DNA of 64,000 bases from Rathayibacter sp. VKM Ac-2760 (GTDB lineage: Bacteria; Actinomycetota; Actinomycetes; Actinomycetales; Microbacteriaceae), in assembly GCF_009834185.1 (NCBI RefSeq), contig NZ_CP047173.1, positions 3,224,001 through 3,288,000 of the forward strand. Reading direction: 5' to 3'. Positions 16,796-25,520 of this stretch are shown one piece after another. Below the pieces are notes generated by a model. It was not told the origin of the DNA. It did no database searches and worked only from the letters and a program-made list of their open reading frames with translations. The translations under genes and the position numbers were made by a program. Within the stretch, counting starts at the first letter, position 1. Each line of letters opens with the position of its first letter.

Positions 16796-17641
16796 CTACG
16801 GACCGGCACCGTCGCCGGGCCGCACGCCGGCCGGGGAGGAGCCGCAGCGGGTGACGGCGAGCCCCGCCTCCTCCAGCCGGGCGACGTCGGCGTCGCTCGC
16901 GGCGGCTCCGGTGAGCAGGCGGTCGAACTCGTCGGCGCCGGCGACGCGGCCGAGGTCGACGACGCCGAGCTTGCTCGAGTCGGCGACCACCACGCGCCGG
17001 GCGGCGGCGCGCAGCATCCGGCGCTTGAGCGTGGCCTCGGGGAGGTTCACGTTGGTCACGCCGGCCTCGGGGTGCACACCGGTGCAGCCGATGAAGACGA
17101 CGTCGGCGCGGACCCGCTCGAGCACCTCGGAGGCGAGCGGCTCGACCAGCGAGTGCTGCAGCGGACGCAGCGTGCCGCCGGTGACGACGACGGTGAAGCG
17201 CGGGATCGCGGCCTCGAGCGCGAGGGCGATCGTGAGCCCGTTGGTGATCACCGTGACGTCGCGGAGATCGTCGCGCTCCACCAGCGCGTGGGCGATGGCG
17301 AGCGGAGTGGTGCCGACGTCGAGGATGACGCTCTCGCCCGAGGCGACGGACGCGGCGGCCTCGCGGCCGATCGCGGCCTTCTCGTCGGAGGCGGCGGTGA
17401 GGCCCTCCTCGAAGGAGCGCTCGCCCGGCCGCTCGCCGACGGGCACGGCACCGCCGCGCACGCGCTGCACGGAGCCCTCCCCCGCGAGCCGGTCGAGGTC
17501 GGAGCGGACGGTGACGACGGAGACGCCGAGCCGGTCGGCGAGATCGGCGACCGAGACGAAGCCCTGCAGCTCGGCGAGCAGGCGCATCGCCACCCGCCGC
17601 TCCAGGGCCGTGCGGTTGTCCTGCTCCCCGTCCGCTCTCAT
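16796..17641 (-). CDS. DeoR/GlpR-family transcriptional regulator
   Basis: A 281-residue DeoR-type repressor. The N-terminal winged helix includes VSVADLADRLGVSVVTVRSDLDRL and VQRVRGGA; the C-terminal sugar-phosphate-sensing domain has ILDVGTTPLAIAHAL, TVITNGL and VVTGGTLR. It is divergent from galT with an 88-nt gap, so it probably represses the gal genes in response to a phosphorylated sugar; this is inferred from position. The ATG at 17641 is chosen because an in-frame start 36 nt upstream adds no conserved sequence and a GACGAT -10-like box lies 6 nt before it. Confidence 0.85.
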   Translation of the reverse strand: MRADGEQDNRTALERRVAMRLLAELQGFVSVADLADRLGVSVVTVRSDLDRLAGEGSVQRVRGGAVPVGERPGERSFEEGLTAASDEKAAIGREAAASVASGESVILDVGTTPLAIAHALVERDDLRDVTVITNGLTIALALEAAIPRFTVVVTGGTLRPLQHSLVEPLASEVLERVRADVVFIGCTGVHPEAGVTNVNLPEATLKRRMLRAAARRVVVADSSKLGVVDLGRVAGADEFDRLLTGAAASDADVARLEEAGLAVTRCGSSPAGVRPGDGAGP

Positions 17642-17670
17642 CGGGCCATCGTCGCGCGCGAGTCGACGAC

Positions 17671-17719
17671 TTGTCAAAGAGAAACCTACCTTTCCTTAGC
17701 GAAGGTCGAGGGTTATCGT
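17671..17719. promoter_or_regulatory. AT-rich galT promoter and candidate DeoR operator
   Basis: The stretch 17671-17700 (TTGTCAAAGAGAAACC...) is unusually A/T-rich for this genome and lies between the divergent repressor and galT. A -10-like TATCGT is at 17714-17719, 10 nt before the galT ATG. A short inverted repeat CCTT-AGCG-AAGG spans 17694-17705. Candidate binding site for the neighbouring repressor. Confidence 0.4.
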
Positions 17720-17729
17720 GGTCGCTGCC

Positions 17730-18932
17730 ATGAATGATGCGATCACCCTCTCCGCCGGCGTCGTCAAGCGCCCGCACGTCCTCGCCGACGGCCGCGAGCT
17801 CATCTACTTCGATGACGCGGACACGTCCCTCCCGCCTGAGCGCTCCGCGGACGCCCGCGTGCTCGACCCCCGTCCCGCGACCGCGCGCATGCGTCAGGAC
17901 GTCCTCACCGGGGAGTGGGTGTCGATCGCCGCCTCGCGGCAGAACCGCGTCTTCCTCCCGCCGGCCGAGCTCGATCCGCTCGCCCCGGCCTCGCCGACGA
18001 ATCCGTCGGAGGTGCCGAGCGACTACGACGTCGCGGTCTTCGAGAACCGCTCGCCGTCGTTCGGCCCGCTGCTCGAGGACGCGGACGCGCCGTCCTCGCT
18101 CGAGGACCTGCGCACCCTCGGCCTCGGCCGGACGCTGACCAGTGTCGGCCGCTGCGAGGTCGTCTGCTTCAGCCCCGAGCACGAGGGGTCGTTCGCGACC
18201 CTCTCCGCCTCGCGCGCCCGCACCGTCGTCGAGGCGTGGGCCGACCGGGTCGCCGCGCTCTCGGCGCTGCCCGGCGTGCAGCAGGTGTTCCCGTTCGAGA
18301 ACCGCGGCGAGGCGATCGGCGTCACCCTGCACCACCCGCACGGGCAGATCTACTCGTACCCCTACGTCACGCCCCGCACCACGCGCCTGCTCGCGTCGCT
18401 CGACGCCTACGGGCCCGGGATGTTCGCGGACGTCCTCGCCTTCGAGCGGGCCGGCGAGCGCGTGCTCGTCCGCGGCGAGCACTGGACCGCCTTCGTGCCG
18501 TTCGCCGCGCGCTGGCCGATCGAGGTGCACGTGCTGCCGCACCGCCACGTCGCGGACATCAGCGAGACCACGACCGAGGAGCGCGACGAGCTGGCCGTGG
18601 TCTACCAGCGCCTGCTCCGCGGGATCGACGCCCTCTACGACTCGCCGACCCCGTACATCTCGGCCTGGCACCAGGCGCCGGTGCACGAGCGGCGCGACGA
18701 GGTGCGGCTGATGCTGCAGATCACCTCGCCCCGCCGCGCGGCGTCGAAGCTCAAGTACCTGGCCGGCAGCGAGGCGGCGATGGGCGCCTGGATCGGCGAC
18801 ATCGCTCCCGAGACCAGCGCCGACGCCCTGCGCGCCGCGATCGAGCGCGCCGACGCCGCGACCCTGGCCGCGGAGACCGCCGCGCGACCGGACGCCTCGC
18901 TTCCCGACACCACCTCCGAGGAGACCCGATGA
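17730..18932 (+). CDS. galT: galactose-1-phosphate uridylyltransferase
   Basis: Leloir-pathway enzyme transferring UMP between UDP-glucose and galactose 1-phosphate. The 400-residue protein has the catalytic HIT-like motif HHPHGQIYSYP, preceded by FPFENRGEAIGVTL, and downstream SAWHQAPVH. Metal-site residues fit the family but were not all traced. ATG at 17730 is chosen over an in-frame GTG at 17718, because that GTG overlaps the -10 box. Its stop overlaps the galK ATG by 4 nt. Confidence 0.92.
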   Translation: MNDAITLSAGVVKRPHVLADGRELIYFDDADTSLPPERSADARVLDPRPATARMRQDVLTGEWVSIAASRQNRVFLPPAELDPLAPASPTNPSEVPSDYDVAVFENRSPSFGPLLEDADAPSSLEDLRTLGLGRTLTSVGRCEVVCFSPEHEGSFATLSASRARTVVEAWADRVAALSALPGVQQVFPFENRGEAIGVTLHHPHGQIYSYPYVTPRTTRLLASLDAYGPGMFADVLAFERAGERVLVRGEHWTAFVPFAARWPIEVHVLPHRHVADISETTTEERDELAVVYQRLLRGIDALYDSPTPYISAWHQAPVHERRDEVRLMLQITSPRRAASKLKYLAGSEAAMGAWIGDIAPETSADALRAAIERADAATLAAETAARPDASLPDTTSEETR

Positions 18933-20110
18933 CCACGCCCTCCGCCTCCCTCGACGCCGTCGCCGAGCGCGCCGCGCAGGACTTCGAGCGCGCCTACGGG
19001 CACCCGGCCGCCGGCGTCTGGGCCGGCCCCGGCCGCGTCAACCTGATCGGCGAGCACACCGACTACAACGACGGCTTCGTCTTCCCCTTCGCGATCGACC
19101 GCGCGACCGCGATGGCCGTGGCGCCGCGGGAGGACCGCGTCATCCGGATCTCGAGCGCGTTCTCGCCCGAGCACGTCGAGATCTCGCTGGACGACCTCGG
19201 GCCGGACGCGCTCGACGGCTGGTCGGCGTACCCGCTCGGCGTCGTCTGGGCCCTGACCGAGTACGGCGTCGAGCTGGGCGACCGCGCCGGCTTCGACGCG
19301 TTCGTCGACTCCGATGTGCCGGTCGGCGCCGGGCTCTCCAGCTCGGCCGCGCTGATGTGCGCGATGGCCGTGGCGCTGAACGAGCTCTGGGAGCTCGGGC
19401 TCGACCGGGCGACCCTGGCCCGCGTGGGCCGCCGCGCGGAGAACGTCGCCGTCGGCGCTCCGACCGGGATCATGGACGAGTCGGCCTCGCTGTTCGGCGA
19501 GCGGGACGCGGCGGTCTTCCTCGACTGCCGGAGCCTCGACACCGAGGTCGTGCCGCTCGGCTTCGAGGAGGCCGGGCTCGTGCTCCTCGTCATCGACACC
19601 CGCGTCGAGCACGCGCACGCCACCGGCGGCTACGCCGAGCGCCGCGCCTCCTGCGAGCTCGGCGCGTCGACGCTGGGCGTGGAGTCGCTGCGCGAGCTGT
19701 CGATCGACGACCTGCCCCGCGCCCAGGAGCTGCTCGACGACGTGACCTACCGCCGGGTCAAGCACGTGGTGACGGAGGACGCGCGCGTCCTCACCACCGT
19801 GCGGACGCTGCGCGAGGAGGGGCCGCGCGCGATCGGCGAGCTGCTCGACGCCGGGCACGTGTCGCTCCGCGACGACTTCGAGATCTCGGTGCCCGAGCTC
19901 GACACCGCGGTCGAGGCCGCGCGCGCGTCCGGCGCGATCGGCGCGCGCATGACGGGCGGCGGCTTCGGCGGCTCGGCCATCGCGCTGACGCCGGTCGAGA
20001 AGGAGGAGGAGGTCCGCGCGGCGGTCCTCGCCGCCTTCGCCGACAAGGGCTTCCGCGCGCCCGAGCTGTTCCTCGTGACGGCGGCCGACGGCGCGGGACG
20101 CGTGCGCTGA
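18929..20110 (+). CDS. galK: galactokinase
   Basis: Phosphorylates galactose to galactose 1-phosphate with ATP. A 393-residue GHMP kinase with the galactokinase signature GRVNLIGEHTDYNDGFVFP near the N terminus, the phosphate-binding loop PVGAGLSSSAALM, and motif 3 MTGGGFGGSAIAL near the C terminus. Coupled to galT by a 4-nt ATGA overlap. A pair of inverted palindromic repeats follows the stop. Confidence 0.94.
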   Translation: MTTPSASLDAVAERAAQDFERAYGHPAAGVWAGPGRVNLIGEHTDYNDGFVFPFAIDRATAMAVAPREDRVIRISSAFSPEHVEISLDDLGPDALDGWSAYPLGVVWALTEYGVELGDRAGFDAFVDSDVPVGAGLSSSAALMCAMAVALNELWELGLDRATLARVGRRAENVAVGAPTGIMDESASLFGERDAAVFLDCRSLDTEVVPLGFEEAGLVLLVIDTRVEHAHATGGYAERRASCELGASTLGVESLRELSIDDLPRAQELLDDVTYRRVKHVVTEDARVLTTVRTLREEGPRAIGELLDAGHVSLRDDFEISVPELDTAVEAARASGAIGARMTGGGFGGSAIALTPVEKEEEVRAAVLAAFADKGFRAPELFLVTAADGAGRVR

Positions 20111-20146
20111 CGACGGATCTCGAGCGAGCGTGGTCGCCCCCCTGCT

Positions 20147-20232
20147 GGTCGAGTAGCCGCGCAGCGGCGTATCGAGACCCCTCGCTTGCAGACGGCGGAT
20201 CTCGATACGCCCGCTGCGCGGGCTACTCGATC
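20147..20232. repeat. inverted pair of GGTCTCGATACG palindromic repeats
   Basis: Copies at 20147-20179 (minus orientation) and 20198-20232 (plus orientation), between the convergent galK and ybaK-like genes. The inner stem differs from the 12968 copies (CCCGCTGCGCGGG here versus GCCGCC/GGCGGC there), but the outer TCTCGATACG and CTACTCGA blocks are kept. The pair may serve as a bidirectional terminator. Confidence 0.8.
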
Positions 20233-20291
20233 AGCAAGGAGGGCGGGCTCCGCGGGCAGCGAGGAGGACGCCCGCCTCGCGGGCTCCGTGC

Positions 20292-20780
20292 TCAGGGGGC
20301 CGCGGGCGGGACGACCGGGCGCAGTGCGCCGGCGGTGACGCGGACGAGCTCGGCGCAGGTCGTCGGGTAGACGGTGTGCGCGTGGCCGGCGGCCGCCCAG
20401 ACGGCGTCGTAGGCGGCGAGCGACACGTCGACGACGGTGGGCAGCGGGCTCGGGTGGCCGACCGGCGCGACTCCGCCGATCGTCTGGCCGGTCGCGGTCT
20501 TCACGACCGACGCCGAGGCGCGGGTGATCGTGCCGCCGAGCTCGGCGCCGAGCCAGTCGGTGTCGACGCGGTGCCCGCCGCTGGTCAGGACCAGCAGCGG
20601 CTCGCCGTCGAGCAGGAAGACCAGCGAGTTCGCGATCTGGCCCACCTCGACGCCGAGGGCGGCCGCGGCGAGCGCCGCCGTCGACGCGGCGTCGTCGAGC
20701 CAGCGGACCGGCGGCCGCACCCCGTGCGCCTCGAGATCGGCGAGGACGCGGTCGACCGCGGGGTGGCTGCGCTCGCTCAT
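20292..20780 (-). CDS. YbaK/aminoacyl-tRNA deacylase domain protein
   Basis: Probable editing protein that hydrolyses mischarged aminoacyl-tRNA. The 162-residue single-domain protein has the YbaK/ProRS-INS core: VGQIANSLVFLLDGEPLLVLTSGGHRVD, then a family-like GQTIGGVAPVGHP and a C-terminal PTTCAELVRVT. The specificity (Cys-tRNA-Pro or other) cannot be told from sequence. A TACGGT box on the minus strand lies 7 nt before the ATG. Confidence 0.82.
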   Translation of the reverse strand: MSERSHPAVDRVLADLEAHGVRPPVRWLDDAASTAALAAAALGVEVGQIANSLVFLLDGEPLLVLTSGGHRVDTDWLGAELGGTITRASASVVKTATGQTIGGVAPVGHPSPLPTVVDVSLAAYDAVWAAAGHAHTVYPTTCAELVRVTAGALRPVVPPAAP

Positions 20781-20818
20781 GCGAACGACCGTAGCCGACC
20801 CCGCGGCCGGTGGAACGT

Positions 20819-21865
20819 CTACTTCGCGAGCGTCGCGATGTCGATGACGAAGCGGTACCGCACGTCGGAGGCGAGTACGCGCTCGTACGCCTCGTTGATC
20901 TGCGACGCCGAGACGACCTCGACCTCGCTCGCGATGCCCTTCTCGGCGCAGAAGTCGAGCATCTCCTGGGTCTCGCGGATGCCGCCGATGCCGGAGCCCG
21001 CGAAGGAGCGGCGCGCGGCGAACAGGGTGAAGACGTGCAGCGGCAGGGCCTCGGCCGGAGCGCCGACGTTCACCATCGTGCCGTTGCGGCGCAGGAGACC
21101 GAGGTAGGCGTCCAGGTCGAGCGGCGCGCTGACCGTGTTGATGATGATGTCGAAGCTGTTCGCGAGCGTCGAGAACGTCTCCTCGTCCTTCGTCGCGTAG
21201 TAGTGGTCGGCGCCGAGACGGAGGCCGTCCTCCTTCTTGCTCAGCGACTGCGAGAGCACGGTGACCTCGGCGCCCATCGCGTGCGCGAACTTGACGGCCA
21301 TGTGGCCGAGTCCGCCGAGGCCGACGACGGCGACGCGCTTGCCGGGGCCCGCCTCCCAGTGCGAGAGCGGCGAGTAGGTGGTGATGCCGGCGCAGAGCAG
21401 CGGCGCGGCGGCCTCGTAGGGGATCGACTCCGGGACGCGGAGCACGAAGTCCTCGACGACGACGACGTGGGTGGAGTAGCCGCCCTGGGTGACGGTGCCG
21501 TCGCGGTCGACGGAGGCGTAGGTGCCGGTGTTGCCCTTCAGGCAGTACTGCTCCTCGCCGGCGAGGCAGTTCTCGCACTCGCGGCAGGAGTTGACCATGC
21601 AGCCGACGCCGACGCGGTCCCCGACCTTGTGCTTGGACACCTCGGAGCCGACCTCGGCGACGACGCCGACGATCTCGTGGCCGACGGTGAGGGGGTACTG
21701 GACGGGTCCCCACTCGCCGCGGACGGTGTGGATGTCGGAGTGGCAGATGCCCGCGTAGGCGATCTCGATGAGCACGTCGTGCGCTCCGACGTCGCGGCGC
21801 TCGATCGTGGTGGGGACGAGCGGCTCGGTGGCGGAGGGGGCGGCGTAGGCGTTGACGGTCAGCAT
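20819..21865 (-). CDS. zinc-dependent NAD(P) alcohol dehydrogenase
   Basis: A medium-chain dehydrogenase of the cinnamyl-alcohol/YahK type, reducing aldehydes or oxidising primary alcohols. The 348 residues include catalytic zinc ligands (CHSD near residue 41 and GHEIVG near 63), the structural-zinc cysteines in NSCRECENCLAGEEQYC, and the nucleotide-binding VVGLGGLGHMAVKFA. YahK-type members usually prefer NADPH; this is not decidable here. AAGGAG ribosome site precedes the ATG. Divergent from pxpA. Confidence 0.88.
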   Translation of the reverse strand: MLTVNAYAAPSATEPLVPTTIERRDVGAHDVLIEIAYAGICHSDIHTVRGEWGPVQYPLTVGHEIVGVVAEVGSEVSKHKVGDRVGVGCMVNSCRECENCLAGEEQYCLKGNTGTYASVDRDGTVTQGGYSTHVVVVEDFVLRVPESIPYEAAAPLLCAGITTYSPLSHWEAGPGKRVAVVGLGGLGHMAVKFAHAMGAEVTVLSQSLSKKEDGLRLGADHYYATKDEETFSTLANSFDIIINTVSAPLDLDAYLGLLRRNGTMVNVGAPAEALPLHVFTLFAARRSFAGSGIGGIRETQEMLDFCAEKGIASEVEVVSASQINEAYERVLASDVRYRFVIDIATLAK

Positions 21866-21968
21866 GTTTTCTCCTTCGTGGGGGCGCGCTCGAGCGGTGG
21901 TCCGGAGAGGGGGGTGGGAACGCGAGCGCGTCTGACCACGCTAGCGACCCCCGGCTGGACGCCGCCCG

Positions 21969-21974
21969 TAGGCT
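21969..21974 (+). promoter_or_regulatory. -10 box of pxpABC
   Basis: TAGGCT ends 6 nt before the pxpA ATG, so the 5-oxoprolinase operon is probably transcribed as a leaderless mRNA. Confidence 0.5.
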
Positions 21975-21980
21975 CGGATC

Positions 21981-22745
21981 ATGCGGAGGACGATCGATCT
22001 GAACGCCGACCTCGGCGAGGGCTACGGGGTCTGGTCGCTGGGCGACGACGACGCGATGCTCCGGATCGTCACGAGCGCGAATCTCGCCTGCGGATTCCAC
22101 GCGGGCGATCCGTCGATCATGGCCGCCCGCTGCCGGACCGCGGCCGAGCGCGGCGTGGCGATCGGCGCCCACGTCTCCTACCGCGACCTCGCGGGCTTCG
22201 GCCGCCGCGATCTTCCGGTCGGCGCCGAGGAGCTGCACGCCGACGTCGTCTACCAGCTCGGCGCGCTGCAGGCGGTGGCGCGGGCGGCGGGGACGTCCGT
22301 CCGGTATCTCAAGCCGCACGGCGCCCTCTACAACCGGATCGTGCACGACGAGGTTCAGGCGGAGGCGGTGGTCGCCGCGGTCCGCGACACGGCCCCCGGG
22401 CTGCCCGTGCTCGGGCCGGCCGGGTCGGCCGTCGAGCGAGCGGCGGTGCGGGCCGGGCTGCCGTTCCTCCGCGAAGCGTTCGTCGACCGCGGCTACCGTG
22501 CCGACGGGTCGCTCGTGCCTCGCGGCGAGCCGGGCGATCTGCTGACCGATCCGGCGACGGTCGCCGCCCGGGCCGTGCGCCTGGTCGTCGACGAGTCGGT
22601 GCGCGCCGCCTCGGGCGAGGAGCTCGCGATCGCGGTCGACTCCCTCTGCGTGCACGGCGACTCGCCCGGCGCGGTCGCGATGGCGGAGGCGGTGCGCGCG
22701 GCCCTGATGGACGCCGGCGTCGCCCTCGCGCCCGCGGCGCCGTGA
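21981..22745 (+). CDS. pxpA: 5-oxoprolinase subunit A (LamB/YcsF family)
   Basis: Subunit of the ATP-dependent prokaryotic 5-oxoprolinase, which opens 5-oxoproline to glutamate. The 254-residue protein has the family start IDLNADLGEGYGVW, then ANLACGFHAGDP, GAHVSYRDLAGFGRR and VRYLKPHGALYN. First gene of pxpABC, joined to pxpB by a GTGA overlap. Confidence 0.93.
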   Translation: MRRTIDLNADLGEGYGVWSLGDDDAMLRIVTSANLACGFHAGDPSIMAARCRTAAERGVAIGAHVSYRDLAGFGRRDLPVGAEELHADVVYQLGALQAVARAAGTSVRYLKPHGALYNRIVHDEVQAEAVVAAVRDTAPGLPVLGPAGSAVERAAVRAGLPFLREAFVDRGYRADGSLVPRGEPGDLLTDPATVAARAVRLVVDESVRAASGEELAIAVDSLCVHGDSPGAVAMAEAVRAALMDAGVALAPAAP

Positions 22746-23368
22746 TCGCGGCGCGACCGCTGCCCTCCGGTGACCGGGCGGTGCTGGTCGAGGTGGGCGG
22801 TCTCGACGACGCGCTCGCGCTGGCCGCCGCCCTCGAGGACTCCCGGCCCCCCGGCGTGCTCGACCTGGTCCCGGCCGCGCTGACGGTGCTCGTCGTGCTG
22901 GACGCCTCGCTGCCCGTGGCGGCGGCCTCCCGCTGGATCACCCGGACGGCCGAGGCGGCGCAGCCCGGCGGACCGGGCGCCCTCGGACCCCGGCACGACC
23001 TCCCCGTCCGCTACGACGGCCCCGACCTCGCCGGGGCGGCCGCCGCGCTCGGCTGGAGCTCCGGCGAGCTGGTCCGCCGCCACACCGCGACCCCCTGGCG
23101 TGCCGCGTTCGGCGGCTTCGCGCCCGGCTTCGCCTACCTCGTCCCCCTGGCCGACTGGCCGGAGGTGCCCCGCCGCGCCGAGCCGCGCACCCGCGTTCCG
23201 GCCGGCGCCGTCGCACTCGCGGCGGGGTACTCCGGGATCTATCCGCGCTCCTCCCCCGGCGGCTGGCAGCTGATCGGCTCGACGGACGCGGTGCTCTGGG
23301 ACACCGACCGGACCCCGCCCGCGCTGCTCGCTCCCGGCGACGAGATCCGCTTCCGGGCGGTGCCGTGA
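22742..23368 (+). CDS. pxpB: 5-oxoprolinase subunit B (KipI-like)
   Basis: Second subunit of 5-oxoprolinase, homologous to the B. subtilis kinase inhibitor KipI. The 208 residues carry the allophanate-hydrolase subunit 1 signature FGGFAPGFAYL, followed by PRRAEPRTRVPAGAVALAAG and YSGIYPRSSPGGWQLIG. GTG start overlaps the pxpA stop by 4 nt, and its own stop overlaps the pxpC GTG by 4 nt, so all three are coupled at expected equal stoichiometry. Confidence 0.92.
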   Translation: MIAARPLPSGDRAVLVEVGGLDDALALAAALEDSRPPGVLDLVPAALTVLVVLDASLPVAAASRWITRTAEAAQPGGPGALGPRHDLPVRYDGPDLAGAAAALGWSSGELVRRHTATPWRAAFGGFAPGFAYLVPLADWPEVPRRAEPRTRVPAGAVALAAGYSGIYPRSSPGGWQLIGSTDAVLWDTDRTPPALLAPGDEIRFRAVP

Positions 23369-24213
23369 GCCTGCGCATCCTCGATCCCGGACCGCTCGCC
23401 CTCGTCCAGGACGACGGCCGCCCCGGCTACGCCGCCGTCGGCGCCGGTCGCTCCGGAGCGATGGACCGCGGCGCCCTCCGGCTCGCCGACCGCCTGCTCG
23501 GCAACCCCGACGGCGCGGCCGGCCTCGAGCTGCTGGGCGGCGGCTTCACCGCGCGCTTCGAGGCGCCGACCTGGTTCAGCCTGACCGGAGGCGCGGGCGC
23601 GGCGACCCTCGACGGCGCTCCCGTCGACCGGGTGCTGCCCCGTCTCGCTCCGCCCGGCGCCGTCCTCCGACTCGGAGCGCCGACGGCCGGGCTGCGCCGG
23701 ACTCTCGGCGTGCGCGGCGGGATCGACGCGACTCCCGTGCTCGGCTCCCGCTCCCGGGACACCCTCTCCGGACTCGGACCGGAGCCGCTCCGCATCGGCG
23801 ACGTCCTCCCCGTCGGCCTCGCCACGGCCCCGGTCCTCCTGCCCGACTGGTGGCCCCTCGACCCGCCGCCCCGCGACCTCGCGCTCCGGATCCACCCGGG
23901 CCCACGGCTCGACCGCCTGCCCGCTGGCACCTGGAACCGACTCCTCGCCGGCCCCTGGCGGCTGAGCACCTCCGCCGACCGCATCGGCCTCCGCCTCGGC
24001 GGCACCCCTCTCCCGACCGGCACCGCAGGCGAGCTGCCGAGCGAGGGCCTGGTGCACGGCTCGATCCAGCTGCCGCCGTCCGGCCTCCCCGTGATCTTCG
24101 GCCCGGACCACCCGGTGACCGGCGGCTACCCGGTCGTCGCCGTCGTCGACTCCGCCTCCCTCGACCTCCTCGCCCACCTGACCCCCGGCGACGAGGTGCA
24201 CCTGCACCCCTGA
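23365..24213 (+). CDS. pxpC: 5-oxoprolinase subunit C (biotin-dependent carboxylase-like, KipA)
   Basis: Third subunit of 5-oxoprolinase, of the allophanate-hydrolase subunit 2 family. The 282-residue protein shows GPLALVQDDGRPGYAAVGAGRSGAMD at its start (family signature), GLELLGGGF, and near the C terminus LPPSGLPVIFGPDHPVTGGYP. Last gene of pxpABC; a large GC-rich hairpin follows before the convergent folD. Confidence 0.92.
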   Translation: MSLRILDPGPLALVQDDGRPGYAAVGAGRSGAMDRGALRLADRLLGNPDGAAGLELLGGGFTARFEAPTWFSLTGGAGAATLDGAPVDRVLPRLAPPGAVLRLGAPTAGLRRTLGVRGGIDATPVLGSRSRDTLSGLGPEPLRIGDVLPVGLATAPVLLPDWWPLDPPPRDLALRIHPGPRLDRLPAGTWNRLLAGPWRLSTSADRIGLRLGGTPLPTGTAGELPSEGLVHGSIQLPPSGLPVIFGPDHPVTGGYPVVAVVDSASLDLLAHLTPGDEVHLHP

Positions 24214-24238
24214 CGCCGCCGGCCCCCTGCCCCGCCCC

Positions 24239-24473
24239 GACCCGCGGCCCGCCGCGGGAGCCCCCCGAACTCGGGACGAGGCTCTGCCCCGACCCGACCC
24301 GCGGCCCGCCGCGGGAGCCCCCCCGAACTCGGGACATGGCTCCCACCCCGCCGCGCCCCGACCCGCGGCCCGCCGCGGGAGGGGCGCGGTGTCTCGTCGC
24401 GGCTCCTGGCTCGGGTCTGGCGGGCGCGCCGCAGGCGCGCGGGAAGGAGCCGCGACGAGGCACCGCGCCCCTC
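24239..24473. repeat. direct repeats and a long composite hairpin between pxpC and folD
   Basis: Units at 24239-24277 and 24296-24335 are near-identical direct repeats (GACCCGCGGCCCGCCGCGGG... to CGAACTCGGGAC), and a partial third starts at 24360. This runs into a 29-bp inverted repeat, 24379-24407 with 24445-24473, one G-T pair, whose loop contains a further perfect 7-bp hairpin (GCGCGCC-GCA-GGCGCGC, 24424-24440). It occupies the 315-nt gap between convergent genes and could act as a bidirectional terminator. No coding sequence is seen in the gap. Confidence 0.8.
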
Positions 24474-24528
24474 CCCCGTCACAACCCGAAGCCCGCAAGA
24501 ACGCCCGCAAGCAGCCCCGAGCACCGAC

Positions 24529-25410
24529 CTACCGCAGAGCGCGCTCCGCAGCAGACACCACGTTGTGGATGAGCATCGCCCGCGTCATCGGCCCGACACC
24601 CCCCGGCACCGGCGACAGCCAGCCCGCGACCTCGGCGACACCCGGGGCGACGTCCCCGGTGAGCTTCGCCTTCCCCGTCTCCGGATTCTCGACCCGCGTG
24701 ATCCCCACGTCGAGCACCGCCGCCCCCGGCTTCACCCAGTCCGCCGCGATCAGCCCCGGGACGCCCACGGCCGCGACCACGATGTCCGCCCGCCGCACCT
24801 CCGCCGCGAGATCCGTCGTGCGCGAGTGCGTCAGCGTCACCGTCGCATCGAGCCCCTTGCGCGTCAGCAGCAGCCCGAGCGGCCGGCCCACCGTCAGCCC
24901 GCGCCCGACGACCACGACGTGCTTCCCCGAGATCGGGATCTCGTAGCGCTTCAGCATCTCGACGATGCCGTTCGGCGTGCAGGGCAGCGGGCTGTCGAGC
25001 TCCCCCTCCACCCCCAGCACCAGTCGGCCGAGATTCGTCGGGTGCAGCCCGTCGGCGTCCTTGTCCGGGTCCATCAGCTCGAGCATCGCGTTCTCGTCGA
25101 TGCCCTTCGGCAGCGGGAGCTGGATGATGTAGCCGGTCACCGAGTCCGACTCGTTGAGCTGCCGGATGGCCGCCCGGATGTCCTCCGCCGACGCCGTGGC
25201 GGGCAGGTCGACGCGGATCGACTCGATGCCCACCTCGGCGCAGTCGCGGTGCTTCCCGGCGACGTAGGAGCGCGAGGCCGGGTCGTCGCCGACGAGCAGC
25301 GTGCCGAGTCCGGGCACGACGCCCTTCTCGCGCAGCGCCGCCACGCGCCGGGCGATCTCCGCCTTGACCGTCGCGGCGGTGGCGACGCCGTCGAGTACCT
25401 GTGCCGTCAT
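24529..25410 (-). CDS. folD: methylenetetrahydrofolate dehydrogenase/cyclohydrolase FolD
   Basis: Bifunctional enzyme converting 5,10-methylene-THF to 10-formyl-THF with NADP. At 293 residues it is standard length. Motifs: GVVPGLGTLLVGDDPASRSY with YVAGKH (catalytic Lys), SVTGYIIQLPLPKGID, DADGLHPTN, the Rossmann VVVVGRGLTVGRPLG, and the terminal PVPGGVGPMTRAML. The ATG at 25410 is preceded by GAGGAG. It follows glyA by 110 nt on the same strand and is probably co-transcribed with it under the ZTP riboswitch. Confidence 0.95.
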   Translation of the reverse strand: MTAQVLDGVATAATVKAEIARRVAALREKGVVPGLGTLLVGDDPASRSYVAGKHRDCAEVGIESIRVDLPATASAEDIRAAIRQLNESDSVTGYIIQLPLPKGIDENAMLELMDPDKDADGLHPTNLGRLVLGVEGELDSPLPCTPNGIVEMLKRYEIPISGKHVVVVGRGLTVGRPLGLLLTRKGLDATVTLTHSRTTDLAAEVRRADIVVAAVGVPGLIAADWVKPGAAVLDVGITRVENPETGKAKLTGDVAPGVAEVAGWLSPVPGGVGPMTRAMLIHNVVSAAERALR

Positions 25411-25452
25411 CGTGGAACTCCTCATGCTGGGGGTCGAACGGGGGCGCCCGCG

Positions 25453-25485
25453 GGGTCCGGAGGCGCGCTCGGCGCTCCCGGACCC
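25453..25485 (-). terminator. hairpin between glyA and folD
   Basis: GGGTCCGG (25453-25460) pairs with CCGGACCC (25478-25485), extended inwards by GGCGC/GCGCT-type pairs. It may be a partial terminator or processing site inside a glyA-folD operon. Confidence 0.45.
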
Positions 25486-25520
25486 GGCGGCGCGGGGGAT
25501 GCCCGGAGGGGCGGTGCGGC

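Noticed and set aside
14550..18686. Very long open frame of 1378 codons on the minus strand
   Set aside because: Only its 3' part (DUF445, from 15836) has protein-like sequence. The rest is an Arg/Pro-rich shadow of the epimerase, DeoR regulator and galT.
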